Position numbers and translations under genes: made by a program. Shown one piece after another: positions 23,788 to 35,675 of a stretch of DNA of 64,000 bases. The notes under the pieces were generated by a model. It saw only the letters and a program-made list of their open reading frames with translations. It did no database searches and was not told where the DNA came from. Source of the DNA: Cannabis sativa (Eukaryota > Streptophyta > Magnoliopsida > Rosales > Cannabaceae); contig NC_083603.1 of assembly GCF_029168945.1 (NCBI RefSeq), positions 35,065,396 to 35,129,395 on the forward strand. The letters run 5' to 3'. The stretch's first letter is position 1. Each line of letters begins with the position of its first letter.

Positions 23788-24596
23788 ATCTACATCGAGA
23801 TGGGATTTCTTTACCGTTCTCACCCCTCAATGTATTTTGCCCCTTAAAACACTTAGCTACCTGTAAATGGTGTTTACTGATCTAATAATTAGTCAGTTAA
23901 ATAAGAGCTCATCCATTTACTTCTATTTGCTAAGCTCGAAGGGAATCATCACTTGACTTCTATACACCAGTAAAAGCTATAGATTCCATATTTATGTTCA
24001 ACACTCCCACTCAATCATACTATCATGTTCCCAAAATATACGTATCACCCTGACCCAAAAGTAGGCTTAAATAATAAATCAAAGAACATTAATAGCACTC
24101 CTGAGTTGAGCCCAACCATATCAAGATTTAGATTCTTTTAATCTTAAGATCAACTACTGATATTGACTTGTAAAGATATGTATAACGGTAAGTTTGTAAT
24201 ATCTTAACTTAGTTGCAATATCGGTCCAGTCCAATGTATACTCCATACATTCGAAACTAGTATACTTTACTAATGTCCTGGAAAGAACATAACACTTACT
24301 CCAAGTGTAAGTACACATCATCGCTGATTATCACATTAGTGTAAATCCAATAACACTGATGAAACAGGCACCAAAACTTTTGATTCATATGATCACAATC
24401 ACATTCCACTGTGTTGACGATACTGTAATTGTGAATAAACATATGATCTGGATTTAACTTATTTTGTGTGTATGAATGTAATAAACATATTAAACCATTA
24501 GCATGTAAAATTCAGCAAACATCAATCACTTCAAATTTCTTATATTGATAACTAATCAGATTGTAAAGAGTTTTATTTAGGGCATAAAACCCAACA
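23788..24596 (-). repeat. Minus-strand copia-like LTR, truncated by the chromovirus
   Basis: Reverse complement starts TGTTGGGTTTTATGCCCTAA and follows the LTR seen on the plus strand at 39436-40230, including the words TTTGGGTCAGGGTGATACGT and GAGTGGGAG. It stops abruptly at 23788 within the region equivalent to about 40215, where the chromovirus LTR begins. No polypurine tract lies outside its start at 24596, so it is a 5' or solo LTR of a minus-strand element. Confidence 0.8.
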
Positions 24597-26039
24597 TTAT
24601 ATTTGTATGTTTGTATGTGTAAGTGTTTTTATTATTGATGCAAATTCTATAATATTTTCAACTCTTCATAGAGTTATATTATATAAACACTAGAAATTAT
24701 TTCTATGTTTATCAATAATTGTTCATTCTCATACAATTATTAAGAATTTGTTTAATAAAATGATCTTTTGATCTGATAGGGGTGGAGCAAAGTTAAGAAA
24801 ACTATGCAGTTCAACGATCTTTTATATCTAATGAACTCTGGATAGTATTCAACTCCACATAAACTCTATCACACTAAGAGAATCATGATCTTTACAACCT
24901 TTAGTGGTGGATCATAATCTCTATATACTTAGGGGTGGAGGTTATCCATAGTACCCTATATGTATATTCTTAGGGGTGGAGTCCATTCCACAATTCCCTA
25001 TGAAACACATATCTTGTTTAAACATAGAAGTAATATAATGAGTTAGCTATTGTCAATATAAATTCTTGATCTTGATTGTATGTTCCATTTCGATTTTACT
25101 GTTGTAAGTAAAAGTTTGATACCTTTGAAAGTTCTTTGTTAAAGTTTCACATTACCTTAATTGAGTGGGAGAATTTTAAAGTTCTATACCCATCTTCATT
25201 AGGTTGATAATTGTGATATGTCCTTAAGAACATTACTGAAAAGCAAATCTAACCATTCACATGGATAGGAATAGCTTATCAGAATTATGAGAATAAGATA
25301 AAGAACTCTAGTTCAGTCCATTCGAATGACTTGAACCTAGAATTCTTAATCCTCATAAAATTTTATGGTTTCTTAATTTTTCACTTCAAAATACTAGTCT
25401 GCTATGTTGATGACTTAGTCTTAACTTAAAGTTTCAGACTAATACAAAAGTCACAACTGGATAACTCTCCAAACAATAAAGAGGTTAAATCCATTATTTA
25501 ACCAGACATCTGCTATTGAGTGGTAGCTATATGAGATGTAATCAAATAGGGAACATTAGAAGATATTCAAGAAAGATTTATGAAAGTGATCTATATGTCA
25601 GATATTAAAGAACTGTGTATCAGTTGTCTTTGTATCTCACCATCTAATTTCGAAATTTCTATGAGATGGTGCTTACTTTGGGGGTGGAGGAATTATTGAA
25701 TAATAATTCAAGCTCTACTAGAGAAGAATTATAACTTTGTGTATTCAAAATCCAAGAAAGTTATATTACTGAAGATAAGTCTACACTGTATTATCTCAAT
25801 TACATATTTTAAAATATGAGAGATATGTCTTCTGTTAATTCAGATGTACTTTTAAAATAGCAAAGATTTCAGTATCCCTTGATGAGTAAAGCATATAGTA
25901 AAGGATGTTTCATAAGTGTATTTATGAACTAGTTTCCAGAAGTTTGGGTGGATTCAAATATACTACACTTGATCTGAAGATCAAGACATCAGATTGACCT
26001 ATTTGCACAGTTTGTTTTATATTAGTGCAAGTGGGAGTT
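24597..26039 (+). pseudogene. Decayed copia-like internal region (3' end)
   Basis: No open frame. It resembles 47500-49172 of the 10 kb element: shared words include GGGGTGGAG (several times), TTACTTTGGGGGTGGAG, and a stretch in which a copia RT/RNase H segment (RPD.CY...SRYQ.NPG.EHW type) can be made out in broken frames. It ends with GTGCAAGTGGGAGTT, the polypurine tract, directly before the LTR at 26040, so it is plus-oriented. Confidence 0.65.
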
Positions 26040-26713
26040 TGTTGGGTTTTATGCCCTAAATAAAACTCTTTACAATCTGATTAGTTATCAATATAAGAAA
26101 TTTGAAGTGATTGATGTTTGCATGAATTTTACATGCTAATGGTTTAATATGTCTATTACATTCATACACACAAAATCAGTTAAATCTAGATCATATGTTT
26201 ATTCACAATTACAGTATCGTCCACACAGTGGAATGTGATTGTGATCATATGAATCAAAAGTTTTGGTCCCTGTTTCATCAGTGTTATTGGATTTACACTA
26301 ATGTGATAATCAACGATGATGTGTACTTACACTTGGAGTAAGTGTTATGTTCTTTCCAGGACATTAGTAAAGTATACTAGTTTCGAATGTATGGAGTATA
26401 CATTGGACTGGACCGATATTGCAACTAAGTTAAGATATTACAAACTTACCGTTATACATATCTTTCCAAGTCAATATCAGTAGTTGATCTTAAGATTAAA
26501 AGAATCTAAATCCTGATATGCTTAGGCTCAACTCAGGAGTGCTATTCATGTTCTTTGATTTATTAGTTAAGCCTAATAAATCAAAGAACATGTGTAAGGT
26601 TTTCTTAACTTTATATGTGTTTAATTTATCGTTTTAGAAAGTTCATATTTAGGGTGTTTAAACAACATACATGTGAGTAGATCTAAGATCCTGGTAAAAT
26701 AAATATTCCAACA
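26040..26713 (+). repeat. Plus-strand copia-like LTR with internal deletion (674 bp)
   Basis: Begins TGTTGGG after the polypurine tract and ends CCAACA. Compared with full copies (about 1.9 kb, 41031-42953) the middle is missing: the text jumps from TTAGTTAAGCC to AATAAATCAAAGAACATGTG and on to the terminal TAAGATCCTGGTAAAAT. The breakpoint is a perfect inverted repeat (26547-26592). Confidence 0.8.
26547..26592. repeat. Perfect 19-bp inverted repeat at LTR deletion point
   Basis: Arms 26547-26565 (CATGTTCTTTGATTTATTA) and 26574-26592 with loop GTTAAGCC. The second arm is an inverted copy of the first and is not present in intact LTRs of this family. Confidence 0.9.
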
Positions 26714-27539
26714 GTAGAGTATGCACAGTGGCGCTTATATTGAGAATGATATGCATGAATGTTTGGTAACCGGGATTAGGGTTATTACCCTAATAGGAAC
26801 GGTCTAATAGCCTAGGGTTATTACCCTAGGGATATATGTGTATAAATGCCATTCCATATTAATTGAAATGTGATTTAGGGATTATGCGCTTAAGGCATAA
26901 TCAGGTTGGACTCGGTACTCATAATCGAGAGGAACCACTTCTAAGGCCTTAATGTATTTAGACGTGTGAGAGCAGCACGTGGGTCTATGTCATGTAGATT
27001 TAAATAGATGTGTGAGTGCAACACATAGGTCTACGCCACGTAGACATAAATATGCATGTTGGTATAATAATTAGGTCTTTGTCATACAGACGTATGTGAA
27101 TGGCATATCTATTAAATAGTATGATGAGCATATTATTATTGTTATTGTTTATATTGTCTTGTTGGGCTTGGCTCACGGGTGCTCTATTGTGCAGGAAAGG
27201 GTAAGGCATTAGCTGATCAGCCATGAGTTTTAGGAGTAGGGCAAAAGATGTACATGTTCATGCCATATCAGACCAAGCGGGTTGTGGGTCTATCAGTGTT
27301 GAACTTTTGAATTCTGTTTTGCCGCTTAGGTCGGCTAGAAAGAAAAGACTTGTAATTAAGTTTCTAAAGATTTTTGGGATCCCGACTATTTTGAAAGTTT
27401 AAATATATTACAAGTTTATTTTCATTCTCTTTAATATAAAATTTTAAATTCTGCGCTATTTTGGTTAGTAATCCCGATTAGGGGATTAGGGTTTCATTAG
27501 CATTTTTGGGTAGCGTGCCTAATTATTTAGGGCATTACA
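26714..27539 (-). repeat. Fragment of another gypsy-type LTR
   Basis: Its right boundary on the minus strand reads TGTAATGCCCTAAATAATTAGG, a TG-type LTR start, and directly beyond it lies copia RT coding sequence. It contains words also seen in the chromovirus LTRs (GGGATCCCGA, TTAAGTTT). The left part is cut by the copia-like LTR. Two hairpins with the loop TATT lie at 26775-26794 and 26811-26830. No gene seen. Confidence 0.55.
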
Positions 27540-29549
27540 AGTTTAATCTTCATGAAGCATGCAATGATGAGTAGCAGTCTTATAGATTCTAATCGTGCCA
27601 CTGGTGCAAAGGTTTCATCAAAGTCGATTCCCTCTACCTGACTGTATCCTTGAGCCACGAGCCTAGCTTTATTTCGAGTCACTGTCCCAAATTCATCAGA
27701 CTTGTTTTTAAAAATCCATTTTGTCCCTATAACATTTGAACTATCTGGCCGAGGGACCATTATCCAGACACCAAGTCTTTTAAAATTTCCCATTTCATCC
27801 TGCATTATAGCCAAGCTGAACTCATCCAACAGGGCATCTCTGACACTTTTGGGCTCAATTTGTGATAGATAGCATGCAAAGGCTAACAAGTTCTGCAGTT
27901 TTCGTCTAGTGACCATGGTTTCATTCGAATCTCCTATGACAGTGGCTGAAGATGAGCTTTCTGAATCCAGGATGGGGGTCCATTTTTATACAATTTAGCT
28001 TGTTGGGGTTCTTTGGTCAGGGCACTATTAACTTCATTTCCTCTCTCTGGGTCACTGGCAGTAGCTTGATTGTCACCTGATACACCTGGTTCTGTATTTA
28101 GAGACTCAGTAGGAGTGTCAGGATACACTTGAGGCGGTCTAGTGATGACTGGTCTAGGTCCAGAGAGGACAGGGGCATCATCCTCGACCCACACTTCTTC
28201 ATGTCCTTCTAAGTCATCAAATTTTACGTTCATTGATTCGACCACAGAGAGAGTCCTTTTATTGAATACCCTGTAAGCACGATTGTTGATGGAGTACCCA
28301 AGAAATGTCCCTTCATCACTTCTGGGATCAAACTTGGCCAAGTGATCACGTTCATTCAGAACATAACACGTACATCCAAAAATGTGCATGTGGCTAACGT
28401 TTGGAGGTCTTCCTTTCCATAGCTCATAAGCAGTTTTAGAGGTGCCAGTGCGAAGATGAACTCTGTTGCACACATAGCAGGCAGTATTGACAGCTTCAGC
28501 CCAAAATCGTTTTGAAATATCCTTGGCTTGCATCGTGACTCGAGCCATTTCTTGGAGGGTTTGTTTTTCTGCTCAACAACTCCATTCTGCTGAGGAGTTT
28601 TTGGGGCTGAAAATTCATGAAGAATTCCCATTCCATTACAGAACTCTGAGAATATGGAATTTTCGAACTCTTTTCCATGGTCAATCCTCAGCCTAAATAC
28701 TTTTCCAACTTTGGAGTCTTTCTTAGTTTGCAGTCTCAATATCAAAGCAGAGAACAATCCGAATGTGTCAGACTTCTCTCTAAGAAATTCGACCTAGGTA
28801 AACCGAGAGTAGTCATCCACCAAGACCATTACATATCTTTTCCCATTGATACTTTCATTCTGCATTGGCCCCATCAGGTCCACATGCATTAGTTCCAACA
28901 CACGTGAAGTGAGGAGTCTATTAATTGGGGGATGAGGTGTCTTATGCTGTTTTCCAAGCTGACATGGTCCACAGGCTCTCTCCTTGGACACTTTCATGTC
29001 AAGAATTCCCCTTACAGCTTGAAGCTTCACCAGTCTTTGGAGATCTCTGTAGTTCAAGTGCCCTAGCCTGCAGTGCCATAAGTCAGGTTTGTCCACGAAG
29101 GTCCTGTTGCACACTATGGTATTGTATACAGCATAGCACTGGTCCACAGTTCTGTTTCCTGTTAAGACAACATACAAATCAGATGAAACTAAACACTGAG
29201 TTTAAGTGAAACTTACAAAGAGGTTGTCGTCACACAATTGGTCGATGCTGATGAGATTGGCTTTGAGTCCTTCCACATACAGGACGTTCGTTAACTGAGC
29301 CACTACATTCACGTTCACATCACCTCTCCTAGCAATCTGCCCTTTGTTACCATCCCCAAAAGTCACGGATCCCCCTTTTTCGTCTTTGTAGTTAACTAGC
29401 AATTTCTTATATCCAATCATGTGACGAGAGCATCCACTGTCGAAGTACCACTGCCCTTCAACAAAAGCAGACAGGGATAGCTTTGCAACCAAACCAACAC
29501 TAGGATTTGGTTTGGACTTTATTTTCCATTCTCGACGAGGTTCGTCCAT
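27540..29549 (-). pseudogene. Ty1/copia pol: protease, integrase, start of RT (element B)
   Basis: From 29549 leftward on the minus strand: protease (WYFDSGCSRHM), the pre-integrase zinc region (LWHCRLGHLNYRDL...CGPCQLGK) and the start of the integrase core (MHVDLMGPM, LVDDYSRFT; 29177-28794), the rest of the core (RIDHGKEFEN, NGVVEQKN; 28757), the integrase C-terminal part (FGCTCYVLNERDHLAKFDPRSDEGTFLGYS; 28548-27934), and the RT N-terminus ([43 protein letters not shown]; 27916-27540). Several frame breaks separate these pieces. RT stops at ...CFMKIKL, where the gypsy LTR fragment abuts at 27539. Domain order protease-integrase-RT defines Ty1/copia. Confidence 0.9.
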
Positions 29550-31352
29550 GTGACTTATTTGGTTGAGGTAAACTATTGGGTCGATTGACCATTGCTTTCA
29601 AGTAATTCTGCAATTTGTAGCACTTGGGATGAATGTGACCTCTCCTATTACAGAAATGACATGTAGGAATGAAATTGTCATTCTGTAGCAGATTTTCTGC
29701 ATCAGTCCTCCTTCCTTCAAACTTGAGTTTAGTGGGTCCAGTTGGAACTTGTCTCTTCTCAGATGAGTCAGATTCGTTAATGGTAGTTGGGATGTCAGGT
29801 AACTCATCTTCCTTCTTTGTTGAATCGACATTAGAGGGAAGAGAATTCTCAACAGACAGGTCATTACATTGTTTATACAACATCTTATATCCTAACGAGG
29901 TTCGATCACCATAGGGCTTCTGGAGCTGTAGTGTTTGATTGATAGCTTCTGTGCCTGGGGGAATGAATTGTAAAGCTTTCTTGGTTCTAATTAGATCAGC
30001 AGTGAGTTTATAGATCCAATTCTCCTTTTCATCAAGAAGTTTGTTGAGGTTTTTGACTGTGTCTTCTAACTTTTCTTTTTCAGTCTCCACTTGCTCTAGC
30101 GAACTGTTTAGACCACGGATCTGTTTAGTCATGTACTCCCATTGTGCAAACATTTCTTTATAAGCATTTTGTCGACCTGTGCTATCAGCTTCTGATGAAG
30201 TGGAGACTGCATCATCTTCAGACTCAACTGGATGACAGCTTTGGGCCATGAATGCCAGTACCTGCTTATCCTCATCAGATCCTTCACTGGCAGTGGAGTT
30301 CTTTTCTTCTTCACTATCACTCTAGGTTGCTGCAAGGGCCTTCTTCTTTTTTAGTGTGTTGGCGCACTCAGCCTGGATGTGGCCATATGCATCACACTCT
30401 CTGCACTTAGTTCCTCGACCTTTTTGATCAGTAGGAGCTTGTCCTTGCTTGAAATTTACACCTTTGTTTTTCTTGAGAAAATTTTCTTTGTCAGCTGGGG
30501 AATTTCTTCTGTAGTTCTTTTTGAAGAATTTTGCATAGTTTATCGTCAACAAGGCAATAGTTTTGTCAGTAATGCCATTCAATTTTTCTAGAACTGGTTT
30601 CTTATTTTCTTGGTGAATAAGTGCAATACTCGCATCTGATTTTTCTTTCACCACCTCCTTCCGTTTCTTGGTTTTCTTCCACCTGGACAGTGGCAGCTCA
30701 TAATTTTGCAAGGACCCAATGAGTTCATCAAGATCGAGTTTCTCAATGTTTCTCATTTCTTCGATTGAGGTAACTTTGGACATGAATCTTCTGGGGAGAA
30801 AACCACGAACCTTTCAAACCAATTTTGAATTTGAGTAAGTCTTCCCCACAGCGTAGGATTCATTGGAGATATCACACAATTTTGCATGAAATTCAGCTAC
30901 GGACTCATCCTCCTCCATGGTCAGATTTTAAAGGCCTTGGCCAAGGCACGCAATCTTGATTTCTTGACAGCATCAGTTACCTCATTTTTAATTTTCAGCT
31001 TCTCCCATGTTTCCTTTGCAATTTCACAATTGGCAATGACCTTCAACTGATTAGTGGAGACAGCATTAAACAGAGCATGAAGGGCCTTCGAGTTGAAATT
31101 AGCTCTTTCCATTTCAACTGTGGTCCATTGGCTCATAGGTTTAGTGATAACGATTTCATTCTCCATCATCATTGGTTTACACCACCATTCTTCTATGGAC
31201 ATCCATACTCTTTCATCTACAGCTCTCAAGAAGGCACGCATCTTGGTTTTCCAGTATGGATAGTTGGCTCCTTCAAGCATGGGAGGTCTCGAGGTAGATC
31301 CTCCTTCTCTAAACATTTCCATCTTGCACAAAGAAGTAGAGAACAGACACAC
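29550..31352 (-). pseudogene. Ty1/copia gag with two zinc knuckles (element B)
   Basis: The N-terminal part (31352-30921) reads GGSTSRPPMLEGANYPYWKTKMRAFL, the usual copia gag opening. A frame break near 30800-30920 leads to 30783-30322, with the first CCHC knuckle CRECDAYGHIQAEC. Then an in-frame TAG (30322-30324, from a Trp) and an acidic, coiled-coil-like spacer (YMTKQIRGLNSSLEQVETEKEKL) with a second CCHC knuckle CHFCNRRGHIHPKC near 29620-29660. Large gags with this layout and two knuckles occur in long copia elements of plants (SIRE-like); the exact lineage is not established here. Confidence 0.85.
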
Positions 31353-31488
31353 AAATGTTCCGTAGTTCTTCGAGAGAGAACTCAGAGATGGTTAGTGATG
31401 ACAGAATAATCCTCAAAATTGAATCAAGAATCAAGGATCAAGAATCAAACAACAGTAGGATCTAACACAATTTTTTAGAAAATTTCAG

Positions 31489-31500
31489 GCTCTGATACCA
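31489..31500 (-). other. Primer-binding site of copia element B
   Basis: The minus strand reads TGGTATCAGAGC, a full match to the initiator tRNA-Met complement, 2 bases from the LTR at 31503. Confidence 0.85.
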
Positions 31501-31502
31501 AT

Positions 31503-32252
31503 TGAAAGTACAACTTGTTGATTTTAATGATCCAAATTACCAAGTTGATTATCTTTAGGTTGATTGATTTCAAGATATGAATTTTAGACTTGAATCGATA
31601 ATAAAGCAGTAAAACACACAAAGATTTACAAGCTTCATCTGCACTGAGAACACATCTCAGCCGACTAGTGCTTGGGTTCCCCGAATGAGGGTAATCTCAT
31701 CTACTTATTCTCAATAGTTTCGTATTACAATCTTCAATTCTCTCTAAAGGAATCTAATACAAACTTTACAGCAATTAGTAATGAATTACCAACAACAATC
31801 AAGAATCCTGATTGTTAGTGCACAATCCCTTGTGCAGCAACTGAGTTCTTCTTCGACATTTCTTCAACCTGAAATCCCTTCAGATCTGATAACGAAGTTG
31901 ACACTGAACTCCCTTCAGTTAGAACTCAGCAACTCCAGGCTCTGATCTTTCTGCCATTGATGACCATCTTCAAACTATGCAATCAGACCTGTAGATACAA
32001 CAACAAGAATAGCAAGACACGACACTAACTCCCACGAAGACAACTGAAATAACAAACTAATATGATTTAATGGATAAGCTGTTTGCAGACTAAAACCGAC
32101 TATATATATCCACAAAACAGTCCACCTGGCACTAACTAACACTTAACAATAACTGACTTAACAGAACGTTAATGCAGATATAACAGATAAAAACTCCAAA
32201 CACGACTAGACATTGTACATAACTAAACTGTCACAAAATAATGACACTTACA
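31503..32252 (-). repeat. 5' LTR of copia element B (750 bp)
   Basis: On the minus strand it begins TGTAAGTGTCATT and ends GTTGTACTTTCA next to the primer site. The outer boundary at 32252 is set by the neighbouring sequence: a foreign copia gag reading frame (NKLYLKKKLYT) runs up to it and stops making sense beyond. The element's 3' half and 3' LTR are not in the window. Confidence 0.75.
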
Positions 32253-32489
32253 AGTGTGTATAGTTTCTTCTTCAAGTACAATTTATTTGTGAAGGATCTC
32301 TTCAGATAGATTGAGACCAATTTCTCCCGTAAACCGAATGTTGTTTCTTCACTTGACACTTCTCTCAGCACCTCAAACAAGTATGGCACTATGTGCTTTT
32401 GTCTCAATCTCTATGATCTTCTTCTTGTCATTTCCCAATTCTTTTTACTCTTCCTTATCAATGGCTTGATAGATTTCTTGATGAACAGA
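32253..32489 (-). pseudogene. Gag fragment of an older copia element A (distal part)
   Basis: The minus strand encodes a gag segment with FEVLREVSSEET, LREKLVSIYLKRSFTNKLYLKK, matching the conserved copia gag stretch (W.KLE..Y..KSLTNKLYLK). It is interrupted on one side by copia B at 32252 and on the other by a LINE at 32505. Its N-terminal continuation is 34986-35100. Confidence 0.8.
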
Positions 32490-32504
32490 AAAGGCCTTCA
32501 TTTT
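32490..32504. repeat. LINE target-site duplication, left copy (15 bp)
   Basis: AAAGGCCTTCATTTT here is repeated exactly at 34971-34985, on either side of the LINE. The two host gag halves join in frame across it. Confidence 0.9.
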
Positions 32505-34970
32505 CTTTTTTGAACAAAGGATGATTATGCATTAAAAAAGGCCTCAAACATAACAAACTTTTGCAAAGCAGAATGAGCATTCAGCTCATTGAAAATACAA
32601 TCTGGCGTAAAACAAGACCCCCTAGCAACACAATGGGCGACCTTATTAGCAGATTTACAAATAAAAGAAATTAAAACATTCTTTAAAGATAATAAAATTA
32701 AACGACAGTCAGCCACCAACAAACCAAATTGTGATGGCATCTGGACTGAACTATTTATTGCTTGAACCACCATCAACGCATCCGACTCGACAACCACATC
32801 TTTCCAACCTTTATCTTTAGCCCAACTCAACGCTTCTTTTATTATAATCACTTCAGCAATTTCAGGAAGAAGAATCACTTCTACTTGAAATGGATTCAAT
32901 TAATCTTTCATTAGATTCACGAGCCACACAACAAAACCCGGACCTTTGATAGCTCTGTCCACATTCACCTTGACCTTTAAACTTTCTGGTTTACCCCAAT
33001 GATTGCACTGAAAAGAAACACTAGTCTGAAAGAGGGACGACTAAGTTCTAGCAATCTTCCATTGGTCAAGGACTGACCGAGCCGACTTCACCACACTAGA
33101 AGCAGAACAAGGTTTTTGCTGCCACAAAACCTCATTTTGGATCTTCCACAAACTCCAACTGACCATTGCTGCATCAAGAACAATATCACCACGGTCCTCG
33201 TCTAAGAGTGCAAAAAACCAGCTGCTAAATTCTTGGTATAAATTAGAATTTAATGCAATAGCTGATAAATTCCAGCAACTACGAGCGAATCCACAACCAA
33301 CAAGAACATGGAAAATTGTCTCATGCTCATCATTACAAAATGGACAAAATAAATCCACATTAGCGTGCTTTGTGCTAGGTTGAACCTTTGTTGGAAGGCA
33401 GCCTGTACAAGCCCTCCACAAGAAATGTTGAACTTTTGGAGGTACTTCAAGTTTCCACAATTTTTTCCAGCAATTTTCCTCTTCTAGATGCAGCCAACTC
33501 CCAGTAGCAGATTGCAGAAACTTACAAGCGCTCTTGACAGTATATAAACCCGAGTGTTCCATGTTCCAGTACCAAGAATCATCGTCTGTAGAACTACTTA
33601 ACTGAATGCTCATAATCAAATTTCTATCCCTCTTCACAAATATATCATCAAGTAGCTCTAAGTCCTAAGATCTGTCACCCACGAGACCTTGATGTTCTGA
33701 AATAATGAAGGGGTTACTAACCATTGGCAGCCACGGATCAAGGAGGACACTAACAGATGAGCCAGTACCAATTGATCGCCTTGCACCATTCCTAACTAGA
33801 GCTTGGGCTTACCAAATACTACACCAAATAAAACTTGGATTCTGTCCGAGCTCAACTTGTAAAAAAGAACCATTTGGGTAATACCGGGCTTTATAAATCC
33901 TTTTCACTAACGTATCTTTTTTTGTGAGTAACCGCCGGCCTTGTTTTCCCAAAAAAGATAAGTTGTAATCACGGAGATTGCAAAATCCTAACCCACCAGC
34001 ATGCTTATGTTGACAAAGGCGCTTCCAACTAAACCAACTAACTCCCTTGCTTGTAGAGTTGGATTGGGCTTTCCACAAAAATTTTGCCATCATACCTTCA
34101 AGGCTAGCACAAATGTCCTTAGTCAAAAGGAACACACTCATAGCATAACTTGGAAGAGCTTAAGCAACCTACTTAATCAACACTTCCTTACCCGCTTTGG
34201 ATAAAAACTTAATTTCCCAACTAAAAATATATTGCCTCTTTTTTTCTTTTAGGAAACAAAGTATTGCATTCTTTTTCCTCCCCATAATGCAAGGTAAGCC
34301 CAAGTATAAGCTATCTTCATTGGCCTCGACCAATCCCATAATTACACAAACTTGACTCCGAACCTCCTCACTAGTGTTCTTACTGAAAAAAACTGAAGAC
34401 TTATCAAAATTCACCTTCTGACCAAACCCCAATTCATAGCTTTGTAAAAGCTGAATAATATTTTGAGCTTGGTTTCCATTAGACTTACAATACAAATAAC
34501 TATCATCCACAAAAAGCATATGAGAAACTCTTGGAGCACCTCTAGCAACTTTACACCCAGTTCACCATTGATGCCTTTCATACTTCTTCAATAGAGCCGA
34601 AAAGCCCTCAGCACAAATAAGGAGCAGATATGGAGATAGTGGATCCCCGTGTCTTAGGCCTCTACCAGGAAAAATTGGACCCATAGAATGACCCCCATGA
34701 GTGACATTATAGGTAATAGTAGAAACACATAACATGATCAAAAGTCACTGCACTCCAACATTTTTGATAGAAGCCCGGTGTCATGCCATCGGGGCTCAGG
34801 GATTTATCCGGATGCATCTGGAAGAGAGCTCTTTTTATTTCATCATTCAAAACCGGTTCAAGGAGCATGTTATTTTATTCAACCGTGACTGTACTAGGAC
34901 TACAAACAACAACTTCAGAAAAATTAACTGCTGAAGGAGTGAATAAATCAGAGAAATAATAAAAAAAAAC
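32505..34970 (-). mobile_element. 5'-truncated LINE (L1-type non-LTR retrotransposon)
   Basis: Minus strand, 2.47 kb, from the RT domain to a short A-run (T-run on the plus strand at about 32506-32511). Pieces in order: the conserved MHPDKSLSPDGMTPGFYQK segment (34860-34740), RT palm with MLFVDDSYLY (34519-34169; FVDD in place of the usual F/YADD), post-RT region (34141-33809), zf-RVT module with SGLYTVKSA, WKLEVPPKVQHFLWRA and CPFC..EHETIFHVLVGC (33637-33041), and a C-terminal RNase H-like domain with VVESDALMVVQAI (32899-32525). Multiple frame breaks. Flanked by a perfect 15-bp duplication. The endonuclease and ORF1 are absent, the usual result of 5' truncation. Confidence 0.93.
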
Positions 34971-34985
34971 AAAGGCCTTCATTTT
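34971..34985. repeat. LINE target-site duplication, right copy (15 bp)
   Basis: Exact copy of 32490-32504. Confidence 0.9.
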
Positions 34986-35107
34986 AATCCTCCATAATCT
35001 GAAATCATTTGCTCCATTGAGCTTGTCTACTTCACAACGTGCGAAAGCGATGAATCCCTTTCTTGATCCTATTTTTGCTTCAAGAACTGAACTTTGATGC
35101 CAACTAT
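34986..35107 (-). pseudogene. Gag start and primer-site region of copia element A
   Basis: The minus strand reads EVDKLNGANDFRLWRIKMKAF, the N-terminal motif of copia gag, broken by the LINE directly after KMKAF. Upstream, at about 35092-35103, TTGGCATCAAAG is a decayed form of the tRNA-Met primer site, followed within a few bases by the LTR. Confidence 0.75.
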
Positions 35108-35675
35108 TGTTGGGAAAACAACAACTCAACCAGAACATTTAACACAAGAAATTGACAATGAAACCAATTAGAGTTTAAGTGTAATTTGAATGCAGCAATA
35201 ATCAATGAAAAATAGAGTTAATCAAACACAATGAACACACCAACTTTACGAGGTACGAACAAGATGATGATGATCCAACTTGTCTATATCCCTGACCAGA
35301 ACAACAACAAGGCTTTGAGAGTCTTTATTAGCTAATGAAGAACAGAGGATTACAAATGATTTAACTGTACAACTCAAGAAGCTTTGCTTCTGTTATAAAC
35401 AACCTCATTAAGTAGTAATTATGATTAGAAATGCATCACACCATTAATGCCCTAAAGAACTCACTTCTCTCTTGCTTTACTCTTTAAACAACTCCTAAAA
35501 TTCTCTATCTCGATCTGACTCTCTCTCTTAATGTGTTACCCAACTAACTTGAATGATGGCTTTATAGGCTTTGGTGTAGACCTGAGTACCAACTATCATA
35601 ACAGACAATTGGTTAAGTTAGTTGCAGTAGTAGTATAATAGGAAGAGAGTAATATTTAGCCACGTACTCACAACA
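35108..35675 (-). repeat. Probable 5' LTR of copia element A (about 568 bp)
   Basis: On the plus strand it begins TGTTGGGAAAAC after the primer site and ends ACTCACAACA, giving TGTTG/CAACA inverted ends. The outer boundary is inferred from these ends only, since no second LTR is in the window. Confidence 0.6.

Noticed and set aside
32253..32280. First choice of the copia B LTR boundary at 32280 (…CAAGTACA)
   Set aside because: Bases 32253-32280 continue a copia gag frame (NKLYLKKKLYT) that belongs to element A, so the boundary is at 32252.
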